A stretch of DNA of 64,000 nucleotides from Xanthostigma xanthostigma (lineage: Eukaryota > Arthropoda > Insecta > Raphidioptera > Raphidiidae): the NCBI GenBank assembly GCA_963575645.1, contig OY754469.1, positions 19,796,001-19,860,000 on the forward strand, read 5' to 3'. The position numbers and the translations under genes are program-made. Under the pieces are notes generated by a model, which was given only the letters and a program-made list of their open reading frames with translations, was not told the origin of the DNA and did not search any database. Every line of letters begins with the position of its first letter. The stretch's first letter is position 1. This document shows positions 47,249 through 58,679 of the stretch, in pieces.

Positions 47249-47268
47249 AACTACGCTCCTTGCTACCA
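47249..47268 (-). other. primer-binding site
   Basis: Element-strand TGGTAGCAAGGAGCGTAG begins two bases after the 5' LTR. TGG pairs with the tRNA CCA end. The first eight bases would fit the 3' end of an initiator-Met tRNA; the match beyond that is poor, so the tRNA is uncertain. Confidence 0.65.
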
Positions 47269-47270
47269 AT

Positions 47271-48255
47271 TATAGCCCGGCAGTGGAAGGATTTCTGGTA
47301 ACGTAGGTCCATTCCTACCTGTGAATAAATAAAAGGAAAAAGACGGACAGATTTCTCAAAACGGTGGATTGTTTGGGCTATACCGGTGTTATTTTGGGCC
47401 CATAGTGATCAGAGAGGGTACAGCTCCACTTCTTCTACTGTTCTGAGAAACTTGTGCAGAAATGTAACAAAGAAAAGAATATGCAGTTGGTCGATAACAA
47501 TTATATTTCATAATCACTTCAAAAAAAACGTGTCGGTGATAAGGTACAAAGAAATCTGATTTACCAGTACATTCTTAATATTAACAATATCATTTGATCA
47601 TGATTGACAATTAGGAACTGGGGGTAGAACCCTGACGAGGTGATCACTTAATTATCTAGGGAAGTACATTTAATAAAGTTGCTTAAATTAAAAAAAAAAT
47701 AATAAAACGAGAAAGAGGAAAAGAAAACTAGGCGTGAGCGTCATACCTTTTTCTGAAGAGTACTTACTTACACTTGAACAATACTTATTCTAGGAATACT
47801 TTACATAATTCGTGAGTGACTACGGGTATTTAGGCGCTTCATAGTAGTACAATGAAGTCTAAATTCGGTTTTGAGAAGAAGCTTGAAGATGATTCTGTGG
47901 TTTATTCCATGAGCGTCCTTTTCATGCGACCACACCGAATTCCGGAAAACAACTTAATGTTTGTTTATTTTTCCGTAACTAATCAATATTGATTTTAATT
48001 ATTTCAAACCTAACAACTATTGTTTGTCACTTTTTCACTTTTGAAAATCACAGATACCGCGTATTTAGAGTCAGACGACTGGATCACACGATAGACACAC
48101 TTATGTTTATAAGTCCAAGCCACGCGATCCAAATCGTACCGCGCATGCTAATACCCGCGAATTTAGTGATTTGATTTCCTTATTTATTTATTTTATTATA
48201 ATAATTTTTATGCTAATATTAAAAAATTGTCGCGGTGCTATGGCACCACGTGACA
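47271..48255 (-). repeat. 5' LTR, 985 bp
   Basis: Same length as 41543-42527 and apparently identical. It carries the element's promoter by analogy with other LTRs; no core motif was checked. Confidence 0.95.
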
Positions 48256-48354
48256 ATATATATGAATTTTGCTTAGAATAACAAACCGAATAATTCTATC
48301 GGTGTTTGCTGACTGGGAAAATAAGTACCGAAAATCGTCACTGCCTCCTGGACT

Positions 48355-49284
48355 AATACTGTAACGCTCGACCAGCACGTAAAATTCGCTTTTATTATAT
48401 GCTTTTTCACCGCAATATATGATTTATCCGAATTACTCCAGGATATCGAATAAAGATTTGAATGGATGCAGGATGGGATGTGATTTATTGTCCCTCGAAG
48501 CGGAGAAAACCGTACTGTTCTCGAATAACGCACGCACTGCATTATTATTTCCTCACGGTACGCTTTTAAGCGCTTAAATTGCCTAAAAATATGAATGAAT
48601 CACTCGCCCTGAGAAGGCTGTGAATTACGTTAACAATTTCCTCAAAATGTCTTGCATAGAAATTCGTTTCATGACTAATTAAAACGATTTATGAAGAAAA
48701 TAAAAAGTTTATCTGTACGTTGTTTGCCAGTCCATGTAAACACGTAGCTAAAACGGCTACCTACATCTGTTAAAAAATATTTCGGGATCTGTTTGTCAAG
48801 GGCGTTGATAAGGGGGGAGAGGGGTAAAGGGGCTAATAAGCCCCCCAAGGATCATAATAATAAAAAAATAAAACTGAAAATAATACGAATACCTGGCTAA
48901 AAATAAAATACGTCTTAAAAAAATTTGTTAAATTGGTTTGGAAATTAATATTTCCTTCGTGAGTATTCTTGTGTGATATATTAATCAAACTTAAAAAAAT
49001 ATAATTTTTTTGCTTTACCGCCCCCTCCAGAAAAAAAATATCTACTCCCTTGCTGTTTGTGTTTCATTTCAATTAAATTCTTAAGATTGAAAATGTAACG
49101 AACGTGTCCCGTATACTATAAAAACCGGCTGTAGAACATTAAGTAAAATAGGTCATATGCATGTATTTTTTTTATATTTTTAATAGATTATTTAGTCAAC
49201 CATAATACGGAAAAAAATTGATAATCATTTAAAAATGTAATATTATCACAAGAAAAAAAATATGAAATTTCACATTCAAAAATA
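48355..49284. other. no recognisable feature
   Basis: AT-rich. The 89-aa reading at 48273-48542 has no motif. Confidence 0.4.
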
Positions 49285-49740
49285 GAGAGTTTAAACAATC
49301 GGCCATGTTGGCGGGCTTATGTGACGTCACGATATATGATGCATGTCAACTTTGATGTCAAATTGTCAATGTTCTAGAAGTTTATTTGTTGTTTTCTCTA
49401 AATACTGACGTAATCTTACTGTGAGACGACCCAGTCGCCATGGAAACTGTTATTGATATATATTCTGACGTCACGCTGCATTTTGAAAATTCGAAAATAG
49501 CGCGTATTTTCTACGTTTCTATTTTATTATTTGTATTTTTTTCAGTGATTAGATTAATAAAATAACCATTACGATATGATCAGGAACTAAAATATATTTC
49601 AAAATAAAAAATTTAAACCAATTTGGAGTCTCATGCATATGACCTATTGACGTTAGAATGCTTGCTTCGTAACCTTAAATAATATTATTACTTTTTTAGT
49701 TTTACTTCTGTAGTGTATAGTGTAAAATGCAGTCTCCTTT
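49285..49740 (+). repeat. weak dispersed repeat with TGACGTCA palindromes
   Basis: Shares caatcggccatgttg and gtgacgtcac words with 13060-13480. Three TGACGT(C/A)-type sites lie in 49320-49480. The boundaries are unclear. Confidence 0.35.
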
Positions 49741-50560
49741 TTAGGCGCGAATAGCGTAAGCTAAAGCGCCTATATGTACTCGCTTTGTCTGTGAATCTGT
49801 GAATCTGTATGTCACGCTTTTTTGTGGATTGTGTACAGCTCAAACGCCTTAAACGATTTTAAAAAACTTTTTTTTGTTCGATTCGTCTCCGGGTAACTTA
49901 GATCCTAACGTCGCCCGATTTTTGAATTTTTGCTCCAGAGGGGAGCAATTTAGAAAAAACGAAGTTTTTCGCTTATAACTCGCTCAATTTAAATCAGATC
50001 GGTTCGAAACCTGTCTTAAACGAAAGAGGAGAAAATTTTACATAAATTTCGTACAACAGAATTTGCCCAATCAGTTTTTTTATACACATTTATATAGAAA
50101 TAAATTCAATCTGATATAACCGATGGCAAACATCTTTCGGTTATCTCTCTCTGTTGCACGGTTTAACATGGCAATTTAAAAATTACGTATGTTCTGTCTT
50201 CAAATAAAATTGGTCGATAATATTATTTATTACAATAATGAAATTAAAAGATAGCATTTGTTCAAAAACGGATGCCGTTTCGAATATTTGTAAAATGCAA
50301 CGCCTTCTGGGTTAACAATTTGAATAACTAATTATTAGAACAATACTGTGACAGATGCAAACGTCACTTTTGACATTTCTTACTATTCCGACACCACGGA
50401 CGAGCGGATTGAAACCAAATTTTGGGAGGATGTTTGATATGCAAATATGAAGTGGCCTATTGTTTTTTGGGAACATCGGCGCATGCGTAAAAGAATATAT
50501 CTCTTATAATGTTGTTTTATATAATAATAATTGGGGAATTATAAAACGGTCGAATAAAAA
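49741..50560 (+). repeat. dispersed repeat, longest copy
   Basis: Begins aggcgcgaatagcgtaagct. 49970-50440 is inverted at 20805-21235, and 50400-50530 is repeated directly at 18199-18385. No coding frame. The end near ttatataataataa is shared with the 18.2-kb copy. Confidence 0.65.
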
Positions 50561-50774
50561 AAAAAAACTTGGTGATGAGATACTGTTTTAATAACTTGAA
50601 TATTAAAATAACAGTTGTGTGACTAAATTAATAAGTGAGCGACTAAATTACTAAGTGAGCGACTGAATTACTAAGTGAGCGACAAGAATGCCTTCGGTAA
50701 TTTTGAAGCAAATATCTTCAACCGATTGAGATGAAAATTTGTATACACGTTAAGTTTGGATAACAATGCATGGT
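50561..50774 (+). repeat. short tandem repeat before the satellite
   Basis: aagtgagcgactaaattact repeats four times (50612-50682) with a period of about 22 bp. It is followed by cttcaaccgattgagatgaa, a typical insect-repeat lead-in to the satellite. Confidence 0.6.
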
Positions 50775-52850
50775 TAGCTATGTGACGTCACTCTAAATCC
50801 AATATGGCGAACTTCTAAATATGGCGGACTAATTTTATTATGCTTTCCTACAATATGGGTATCAAATGAAAGGGCTTGCTGAGAATAACTCGAAAAATAA
50901 AGTGACGTTACTCTAAATCCAATATGGCGGACTTCTAAAAATGGCGTACTAATTTTATTATGCTTTCCTACAATATGGGTATCAAATGAAAGGGCTTGCT
51001 GAGAATAACTCGAAAAATAAAGTGACGTCACTCTAAATCCAATATGGCGGACTTCTAAAAATGGCGTACTAATTTTATTATGCTTTCCTACAATATGGGT
51101 ATCAAATGAAAGGGCTTGCTGAGAATAACTCGAAAAATAAAGTGACGTTACTCTAAATCCAATATGGCAGACTTCTAATGATGGCGGACTAAGTTTTATA
51201 TGCTTTCCTACAATATGGGTATCAAATGAAAGGGCTTGCTGTAAATAACTCGAAACATAAAGTGACGTCACTCTAAATCCAATATGGCGGACTTCTAAAG
51301 ATGGCGGACTAATTTTATTATGCTTTCCTACAATATGGGTATCAAATGAAAGGGCTTGCTGTAAATAACTCGAAAAATAAAGTGACGTCACTGAAATCCA
51401 ATATGGCGGACTTCTAAAGATAGCGGACTAATATTATTATGCTTTCCTACAATATGGGTATCAAATGAAAGGGCTTGCTGAGAATAACTCGAAAAATAAA
51501 GTGACGTTACTCTAAATCCAATATGGCGGACTTCTAAAAATGGCGGACTAAGTTTTTTGTTTTCCTACAATATGGGTATCAAATGAAAGGGCTTGCTGAG
51601 AATAACTCGAAAAATAAAGTGACGTCACTCTAAAACCAATATGGCGAAATTCTAAAGATGGCGGACTAAGTTTTTTATGCTTTCCTACAATATGGGTATC
51701 AAATGAAAGGGCTTGCTGTAAATAACTCGAAAAATAAAGTGAGGTCACTCTAAATCCAATATGGCGGACTTCTAAAGATGGCGGACCAAGTTTATAATGC
51801 TTTCCTACAATATGGGTATCAAATGAAAGGGATTGCTGAGAATAACTCGAAAAATAAAGTGACGTTACTCTAAATCCAATATGGCGAACTTCTAAAAATG
51901 GCGGACTAAGTTTTTATGCTTTCCTACAATATGGGTATCAAATGAAAGGGCTTGCTGTAAATGATTCGAAAAATAAAGTGAGGTCACTCTAAATCCAATA
52001 TGGCGGACTTCTAAAGATGGCGGACCAAGTTTATTATGCTTTCCTACAATATGGGTATCAAATGAAAGGGCTTGCTGAGAATAACTCGAAAAATAAAGTG
52101 ACGTCACTCTAAATCCAATATGGCGGACTTCTAAAAATGGCGTACTAATTTTATTATGCTTTCCTACAATATGGGTATCAAATGAAAGGGCTTGCTGAGA
52201 ATAACTCGAAAAATAAAGTGACGTAACTCTGAATCCAACATGGCGTAGGTACTTCTAAAGATGGCGGACTAAGTTTTTTATGCTTTCCTACAATATGGGT
52301 ATCAAATGAAAGGGCTTGCTGTAAATAACTCGAAAAATAAAGTGAGGTCACTCTAAATCCAATATGGCGGACTTCTAAAGATGGCGGACTAATTTTATTA
52401 TGCTTTCCTACAATATGGGTATCAAATGAAAGGGCTTGCTGAGAATAACTCGAAAAATAAAGTGACGTTACTCTAAATCCAATATGGCGGACTTCTAAAA
52501 TGGCGGACTAATTTTATTTTGCTTTCCTACAATATGGGTATCAAATGAAAGGGCTTGCTGAAAATACCTCGAAAAATAAAGTGACGTCACTCTAAATCCA
52601 ATATGGCGGATTTCTAAAGATGGCGGACTAATTTTATTATGCTTTCCTACAATATGGGTATCAAATGAAAGGGCTTGCTGTAAATAACTCGAAAAATAAA
52701 GTGACGTCACTGAAATCCAATATGGCGGACTTCTAATAATGGCGGCTTAAGTTTTTTATGACAATATGGGTATCAAATGAAAGGGCTTGCTGAGAATAAC
52801 TCGAAAAATAAAGTGACGTTACTCTAAATTCAATATGGCGGACTAAGCTT
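50775..52850. repeat. 120-bp satellite, about 18 monomers
   Basis: Each unit contains gtgacgtcactctaaatcc, aatatggcggacttctaaa, atggcggactaa, tatgctttcctacaatatgg and gtatcaaatgaaagggcttg. The period is 120 bp, a multiple of 3, so stop-free minus-strand frames of 66-205 aa run through blocks of monomers; these are repeat artefacts. Units vary mainly at the gtgac(g/g)t(c/t/a)ac site (GACGTCAC, GACGTTAC, GAGGTCAC). Confidence 0.95.
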
Positions 52851-53160
52851 TTTTTGATAAAGGGGTATGCGAATTGTCTCGCAGTGAAACGCGATGGGGC
52901 AGAGGTGGAGTTTTAAAAAAAATAATTTCGGGGTTAACGATAAACGGGTATGCGAATTGTAATTCCGGGGTGAACGATAAAGGGGTATACGAATTGTCTC
53001 TCAGTGAAACGGGAAGGGGCAAATGTGGAGTTTTTAAAAAAACAATTCCGGGTTGAAAGATAAACGGGTATGCGAATTGTCTCGCAGTGAAACGGGAAGC
53101 GGCAAATGTGGAGTTTAAAAAAAAAAAATCGGGCTGAACGATAAATATACACCAATTTTC
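52851..53160 (+). repeat. minisatellite abutting the satellite
   Basis: gataaaggggtatgcgaatt, gtctcgcagtgaaacgggaa, ggggcaaatgtggagttttt and aacaattccgggttgaa repeat three times. Same family, opposite orientation, as 11525-11760. The 130-aa minus reading is an artefact. Confidence 0.8.
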
Positions 53161-56024
53161 AAACAAAACACCAGGGTATATGATGTAAAATTTCGCGCCT
53201 TGTAATTCTTGAATTACTTGGGCATATACTCCCACTGGTTTACCTATATTTTGTTTTAATAATATAACGTTAAAACTGGGAAGGGGCTAATTGCCAATAC
53301 GGCGGCTAGCTTTCTCAACGGCGATAAATACAGATTGAAAAAGCTCTATATATTTCATATGATGAAGTACTTTTTTCCTCACACATAGGTAAATTGCCAT
53401 TATTGAAGCTTTACCTTTTCAACTGTTCATATAAAAAAATACCACTATTTGAGTGTGTTAAATTCAATCAATAGAGAGTTTTATTTTTCACTTGCAGCTT
53501 TTGATCTCAAAGCTTCTTGTCAGAATATACATATATATTAGATGCGGTATCAAAGAGAGAGAGAGAAGAAGTGAAAGACAAACGTATGTGAGCTATTGAG
53601 CGGGAAGTTGACTGACTCCACGTCTCTAGGTGGCAACTACCAGGCAAGGTTATTACATAAAAAATCAATCAGAACCCAGGGGCTCAATTTTGAGAATATT
53701 TTACATTCTTATCGAGGAATCGATAAAAGTATTAAAGAGTTTCAATTTATTCTTTAAAATGATAATAAACTGAAACTATTAATTTATATTTCGTCCAGAG
53801 TTTAGATAACCCTGGCAGTTGAGTATGGTTAAGAAAACGTAAGAAGAAGATCCATTAATATTTCGGTTTAATGGAAGTTGTTGGTCAACGATGATAACTA
53901 AACCAAAAATAACTAAATTTGAACCAAGCTACCAAAAACTGAAAGCTTTAATCGTCTATATATAGATAGGTTTTAATTTTTAACAAAATAACAATTAAAT
54001 TAGTTGGAACAGACTGAAATCAATAGTGGTTGATAAATAGACAAAAACTAAATTGGGTTGTCCATTCGTTTAAACATGAACAAATGATTTACGAGTGAAA
54101 AAGTTGGTTTGCATTATTTATTACGAATGAGAAAAAATTTAGTCGTCGTTATCACATATTGATATGTGGGACGACCCCGCTGTCACAATATGCTAGATTT
54201 AAAAAATTGTAAGTATTACAGAGGGGTATAGGCCTCCTAAATTATTATATTGTCATTATTAATGGAATTCAATTAAGCAATAATAAAACGAGTAGATTTA
54301 AGTTGAAATTTCGTACCACCTTAAAATCTTCTTTATATGTATTGCCAACATTAAAAATTGTTTGCATAACATTGTGCTCGCCAATAATTTTACTGTGTTG
54401 ATGTCATCATCTCAAATCAAGATAGAAATCTACAAAATAAGGGTTGGTATATACGTTTAAACGCTCATGCATACTTTTCAATTAAATTAATTGTGAAAAA
54501 AAAACCTTCGTATTTTATAACACAACGTGAAATTATATATTTTTTTAACACTATAAATTATACAAATCTTTGATTAACGTCTGATTAGAACTCTTCAATA
54601 AATATATAATTTTATTTACTGAACTGTAAATTATATATTAAAAGTGTAACTACTGACGTTAAGTGACAATTCTAAACTGCGTCAATTTCATTTTTTCGTA
54701 AATCGATGACCGACATTGTTCAAATATGTTAATGTTTTACAACAGACTTAATTTATTTATGTGTTGTAATTATTAACCTTTTGTGAAGTGAGTAGCTGTA
54801 AAACATTAAAGTTAGTGGAATAAAACATTATTATTTTATTGAAACTTTTTTTGACGTTTACACTAACGCCTTCGGTCGGATTTCTGGGTGAACGAATTCA
54901 ACAAAAATACCAAGGAGTATAGGCAGTATGTATTTATTCTTTAACTAACTATTTTACCTGATAATTTGGTTGATGAAAGTAAATTTTGTTGTAACAAATC
55001 GATGAATATGAGAAGAGATAAGATAATATTTTTATTGTCAGAAGGTATAAAAGTAAATGTACAACTTTTTACAATATTTAATATGGCGTTCCTGTAACCT
55101 ACTACAATATTTTTTTTATTACTCATGCGGGAAAAGTGGTATCTTTACGCATGCTGTTACGGTTGAAAAGTGGCTATTTTCATTTGCGTGCGCTGACTTT
55201 ATTTGTTGCACTGAAATTATTGTTTGCCGCACGCAAATTCAGAGTTACCATAGTTACCAATACTGAATGTGACAGCAAAAAATGTGTATTTTAGTTGCAC
55301 AATATACTATTTTTATGTATTGGATACAGTCTATTAATTATTATACTCAAAAATACAATGAAACATTCAGAGAACGTGGTACAAAAATCTTACTTTTTTT
55401 ATATGTCTCAATCTGATACACGGATAATCTAATGTTGCGTCAACATCGCATATTTTATCGAGTGAACATCTCTACACAATCGCGTTGTCTATAGTTATCC
55501 GCATGTATATAAGACAGTCGGCCCGACCCTTCCGTCGTAGGTATATATACTGCAAAACTACACATAGACAGCAGAGGGTTAGCCGGGAGCGCTCGATGAT
55601 GTTTCTGACCTATATTACGAGACTTCGCCGCCACCCTGCTTTGCCTTGCCCTACCCTACTTCGCGTACATCCACACCGCAGTGTTCGCTAATACCCTAGT
55701 TTCTCGTGTTGCTTAGCGTCTTGTCCTCATCAACGCAAAACCCCTTTTATATTGCAAGAATTCCACAATGTTTTATTCCCGCCAGAAAAAGTGTCACTTT
55801 GTGCTACCAACTTCAGATATGTTAATTTGTACAAAAGGGTCCAAGTGTAGGTACTAGACACGTTTAATAAAAGTATACCGTTTGTCAAGCGATCAACCGT
55901 ATCCTTTGAAATTAAAGGACTAACGAATATGCGTAATCCAACATATACATAAAAGAAACAAATTATTCAGATAATTTCCAAATTTAAATGCAGGGTTCAA
56001 CAACTGGTATGACACATCTTATAT
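53161..56024. other. no recognisable gene
   Basis: AT-rich; a short GA microsatellite at 53554-53566. Readings at 54941, 55057 and 55485 have no motif. tatataagacagtcgg at 55506 is TATA-like but has no initiator at the right distance. Confidence 0.4.
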
Positions 56025-56164
56025 AATATATATGTTACCGGCCAAACCCGATTTCAGGACAAACTAGTTTGGCCTACTACTCATACTAGGACAAACTAGA
56101 ACTAGTTTGGCCTAGGCCAAACTAGTTTGTCCTGAAATCGGGTTTGGCCGGTAACATATATATT
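56025..56164. repeat. perfect 52-bp-arm palindrome (foldback)
   Basis: 56025-56076 and 56113-56164 are exact reverse complements, containing gttaccggccaaacccgatt and aggacaaactagtttggcc. The 36-bp loop again contains aggacaaactag and aactagtttggcc, so a second, shorter fold is possible. No flanking duplication is clear. Confidence 0.9.
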
Positions 56165-56774
56165 TAAAAGACAATCCGTTCTCTTTTGGTAATCCGCAAG
56201 CCATTCCTACTCAACCGATTAATCTTAGTATAGTTGGTCTTCACAAGTTCTACATAATACAAAAAAACACACAAACACAAATTAAAATAAAGCATATGTA
56301 AATACCTACGTTTCTCATATTACATTATTTTGATGATAAAAAATAATTACTCAAACAAATAAATACCAATTTTCTAGAAACCTGAAATACGGCACACGAA
56401 ATGACAAGGATTGATAATAAAACTGACAGCACAGATTATTGGTCGCAAAAGTCTATAAAATCGTCCATGTTATTTTATAGTTATTACGCGTACTTTCTTT
56501 TCTAACGTCTTTAACACCCTAGTGTCAGTTCTTTGCGGAATAAAAGTTTTCACATTTCTATATTCACAAATGAAATAAAAAGAAAATCGTTTAAAGTTGT
56601 GCTTGTAAGTAGGTTGAAGTTGTTTTCCTTGTTCCAACGAGTTTTTAGTGAAAAAGCTTTACACTTATTGTCGGAAGATGGTTTCTTTGCAAGAATAGCA
56701 ATTGTAAATAAATTTTATGTGTTTAAATATGTTTATTTCATAAGCAAACTTACAAAAATTATAGCATTAATAAT
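56165..56774. other. no recognisable feature
   Basis: AT-rich. The 96-aa reading at 56533-56823 runs by chance into the LINE. Confidence 0.4.
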
Positions 56775-57690
56775 CTGCACGCCCTTATTATGGAATTGTA
56801 TAGGGATGTACGATGCAGAGTAGCTCATAAAGGGAAATTATCAAAACATTTTGGCATCAATTCTGGAGTAAAACAAGGCTGATGCATACTTTCACCAATG
56901 CTATTTACGTTGGTAATTAATTATATAAAAGAAAAGGTTATTAGCACACCAAGAGGAATTAGGTGGACATTAAGTAGAAGGCTGGAAGACCTAGACTATG
57001 CAGATGATGTCTACCTTTTGGCAAATAATAGCGCGGATATGCAAGCAAAAATAGATCTCCTCGTCGAACAGGCAGAAGTCGCAGGTCTTCGTATCAATAT
57101 AGATAAGACAGTCCCTATTAAAATCGGTAAGGTGATTCGACAACAGTTGGTAATAAAAGATATACCTGTTAAAGAAGCGGAAGAATTTTGTTATCTGGGC
57201 AGTATAATTAGCAAGCATGATTTTTGAAAAAAACGAAGTTACGTATTTTTAACTCGAATGTAAAATCGGTCCTTCTATATGGATCTGAAACCTGGAAAGT
57301 GACGAAAGCCATAACAACTAAACTGCAAATCTTCATAAACAAATGTCTCAGAGCAATCCTCAAGGTGAAATGGTACGAACACGTCTCGAACAATGAACTT
57401 TGGAAATGTGCATGTCTTGAACAAATCTGTATAACTATAAAACGTAGGAAATGGAATTGGATAGGACACACGCTATGAAAGTCAGATGACGACATAGCGA
57501 AGAGAGCCTTGGATTGGAACCCACAGGGATACCAAAAAAGAGGGAGACCATAAATATCCTGGATAAGAACTGTTCGTGAATAAATTATGGAACAAGGAAC
57601 TACCTGGCTTCAAGTCAAAAATATGGCAAGATAGGACTAGATTCAAAATTTTCGTAGAGGCCCTATGCTCCACTTAGGAGTTAAAGGAAC
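56775..57690 (+). pseudogene. RTE-like LINE reverse transcriptase, 5'-truncated, frameshifted
   Basis: Encodes the second half of a non-LTR RT. In order: INNLHALIMELYRDVRCRV, then GVKQG followed by an in-frame TGA (56880-56882) and CILSPMLFTLVINYIKEKV. Next come the catalytic YADD in LDYADDVYLLANNSADMQ (about 56990-57045), INIDKTVPIKI and FCYLGSIISKHD. A frame change near 57225 leads to KTKLRIFNSNVKSVLLYGSE and LQIFINKCLRAILKVKW. A stop at 57476 precedes SDDDIAKRALDWNPQGYQK and a VEALCST end. The AT tail (ttattattattatt) follows at 57690-57706. The order fits RTE-type LINEs. The endonuclease half is missing; at least three lesions make it inactive. Confidence 0.85.
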
Positions 57691-57708
57691 TTATTATTAT
57701 TATTATAT

Positions 57709-58679
57709 AATCTTCACGCCATATCAGCAGATAAGTTTATCAAAAAGTATCCTATATGCTTTAAGTTCAATCGTTTTGGACTAATGATGGTACAGACATA
57801 CATAGAAAGATAAAAAAATTGAAAGCATGATTTACTGTCAAAAAATATCCAAAAACTCCGTAAAAAAGATGCAAACTATAAGACGGATCTGTAGTGAGAT
57901 TCTTGATCTTCATTTGACGTTTACCCGTACCTTTTAGCTTTAAAAAATAGCGTCAGGAGACAAATTCTACGAAGCTTTTCCTATGAGAGAATATGTGCAA
58001 TTCTAAGATCATAGTCAATTCATGTTTTCTTATGCTACTGCTCAGCGTTGGTATTGATAAGTTCTTCGAAAACAGTCTGTATATCATTTTATATTTTCAT
58101 CCTGGTTGTTTTGCTGTGCGACATACAAAGGTGTCGTATTCCTGTTATGTTCCTGAGTGCAAAGGAGTCGATCTAAGAACCATTTCACTCAACACAACAC
58201 ACTGCCTTTTGTATTGAAAACTCGGCGTACAACATAATGACACATTAACCTTTTGTTGTTAAAGGAAAGCAGCTATTGCACTCACCCGTAATATGTCTAC
58301 CTCACTCACACGAGCCTATTCTTCATTGCGTTATAATAGCATTACACAACTAACAAAAGAATATGTCTATTATTTTCATTTTCTCCTTTTATTCGTTTAA
58401 ACAGTTTCATGAACATATAAACTGAATGATATCGTTTTTCTGTTAATATTATCGTACCACAAAATTGTAACGTCATCTATCTACATTTTGACTTTCTTGT
58501 GGATTTTATTTTCGCGCATGATAACTGATACTCAAACAGAAAATCGTGTGTCCAGAATTTTTATTTTTTGCTTCTCTACCAGAAAAAATAGGATACTGCA
58601 TCAATATAAATTAATTTCTTAAATGCAGAATATATATTGGTTCTTTTGATATATTACTTGTTATTTATTTATTTATTCT
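57709..58679. other. no recognisable gene
   Basis: The 74-aa reading at 57993-58217 includes CYVPECKG, which is not enough to call a THAP or other zinc domain. Nothing else seen. Confidence 0.4.

Larger units (their letters stand above)
41543..48255 (-). mobile_element. complete Ty3/gypsy LTR retrotransposon, 6713 bp
   Basis: Two 985-bp LTRs appear identical by eye. atat on both sides (41539-41542, 48256-48259) is a 4-bp target duplication. In element orientation: LTR (TGTCACGTGG...GGGCTATA), AT, primer-binding site TGGTAGCA, gag, a TGA, pol in the same frame, a purine tract AAAGAGGGGGAGCC, LTR. Pol order is protease, RT, RNase H, integrase, as in Ty3/gypsy. No env-like frame follows pol. 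Frames are uninterrupted apart from the gag-pol TGA, so it looks young and possibly competent. Confidence 0.95.
40961..48354 (+). mobile_element. 5'-truncated copy of the 28.2-kb TIR element, split by the gypsy insertion
   Basis: 40961-41235 matches 29012-29240 closely (ttgaaatccg, aagtctggctgatttacg, gagtctggcggcatcttga). The end at 48312-48354 (actgggaaaataagtacc, cactgcctcctggac) is the element's right terminal repeat, again followed by TA. 41236-41538 plus 48260-48311 is interior sequence missing from the 28.2-kb copy. The LTR retrotransposon 41543-48255 sits inside. Confidence 0.65.

Noticed and set aside
43925-47306. Short frames opposite or alongside gag and pol
   Set aside because: Overlap the gypsy coding frame and show no motif of their own.
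50774-52710. Minus-strand readings of 66-205 aa with repeating SFDTHIVGKH units
   Set aside because: Produced by the 120-bp satellite, whose period is a multiple of three; broken wherever a monomer differs in length.
50775-52850. Regular repeats considered as a CRISPR array
   Set aside because: Whole 120-bp units repeat with no unique spacers, in an evidently animal genome.
55500-55560. tatataagacagtcgg as a promoter
   Set aside because: No initiator at the proper distance and no exon following.
57993-58217. 74-aa frame with CYVPECKG, considered as a THAP or other zinc-finger exon
   Set aside because: Only two Cys in the right spacing; the rest of the domain is absent.
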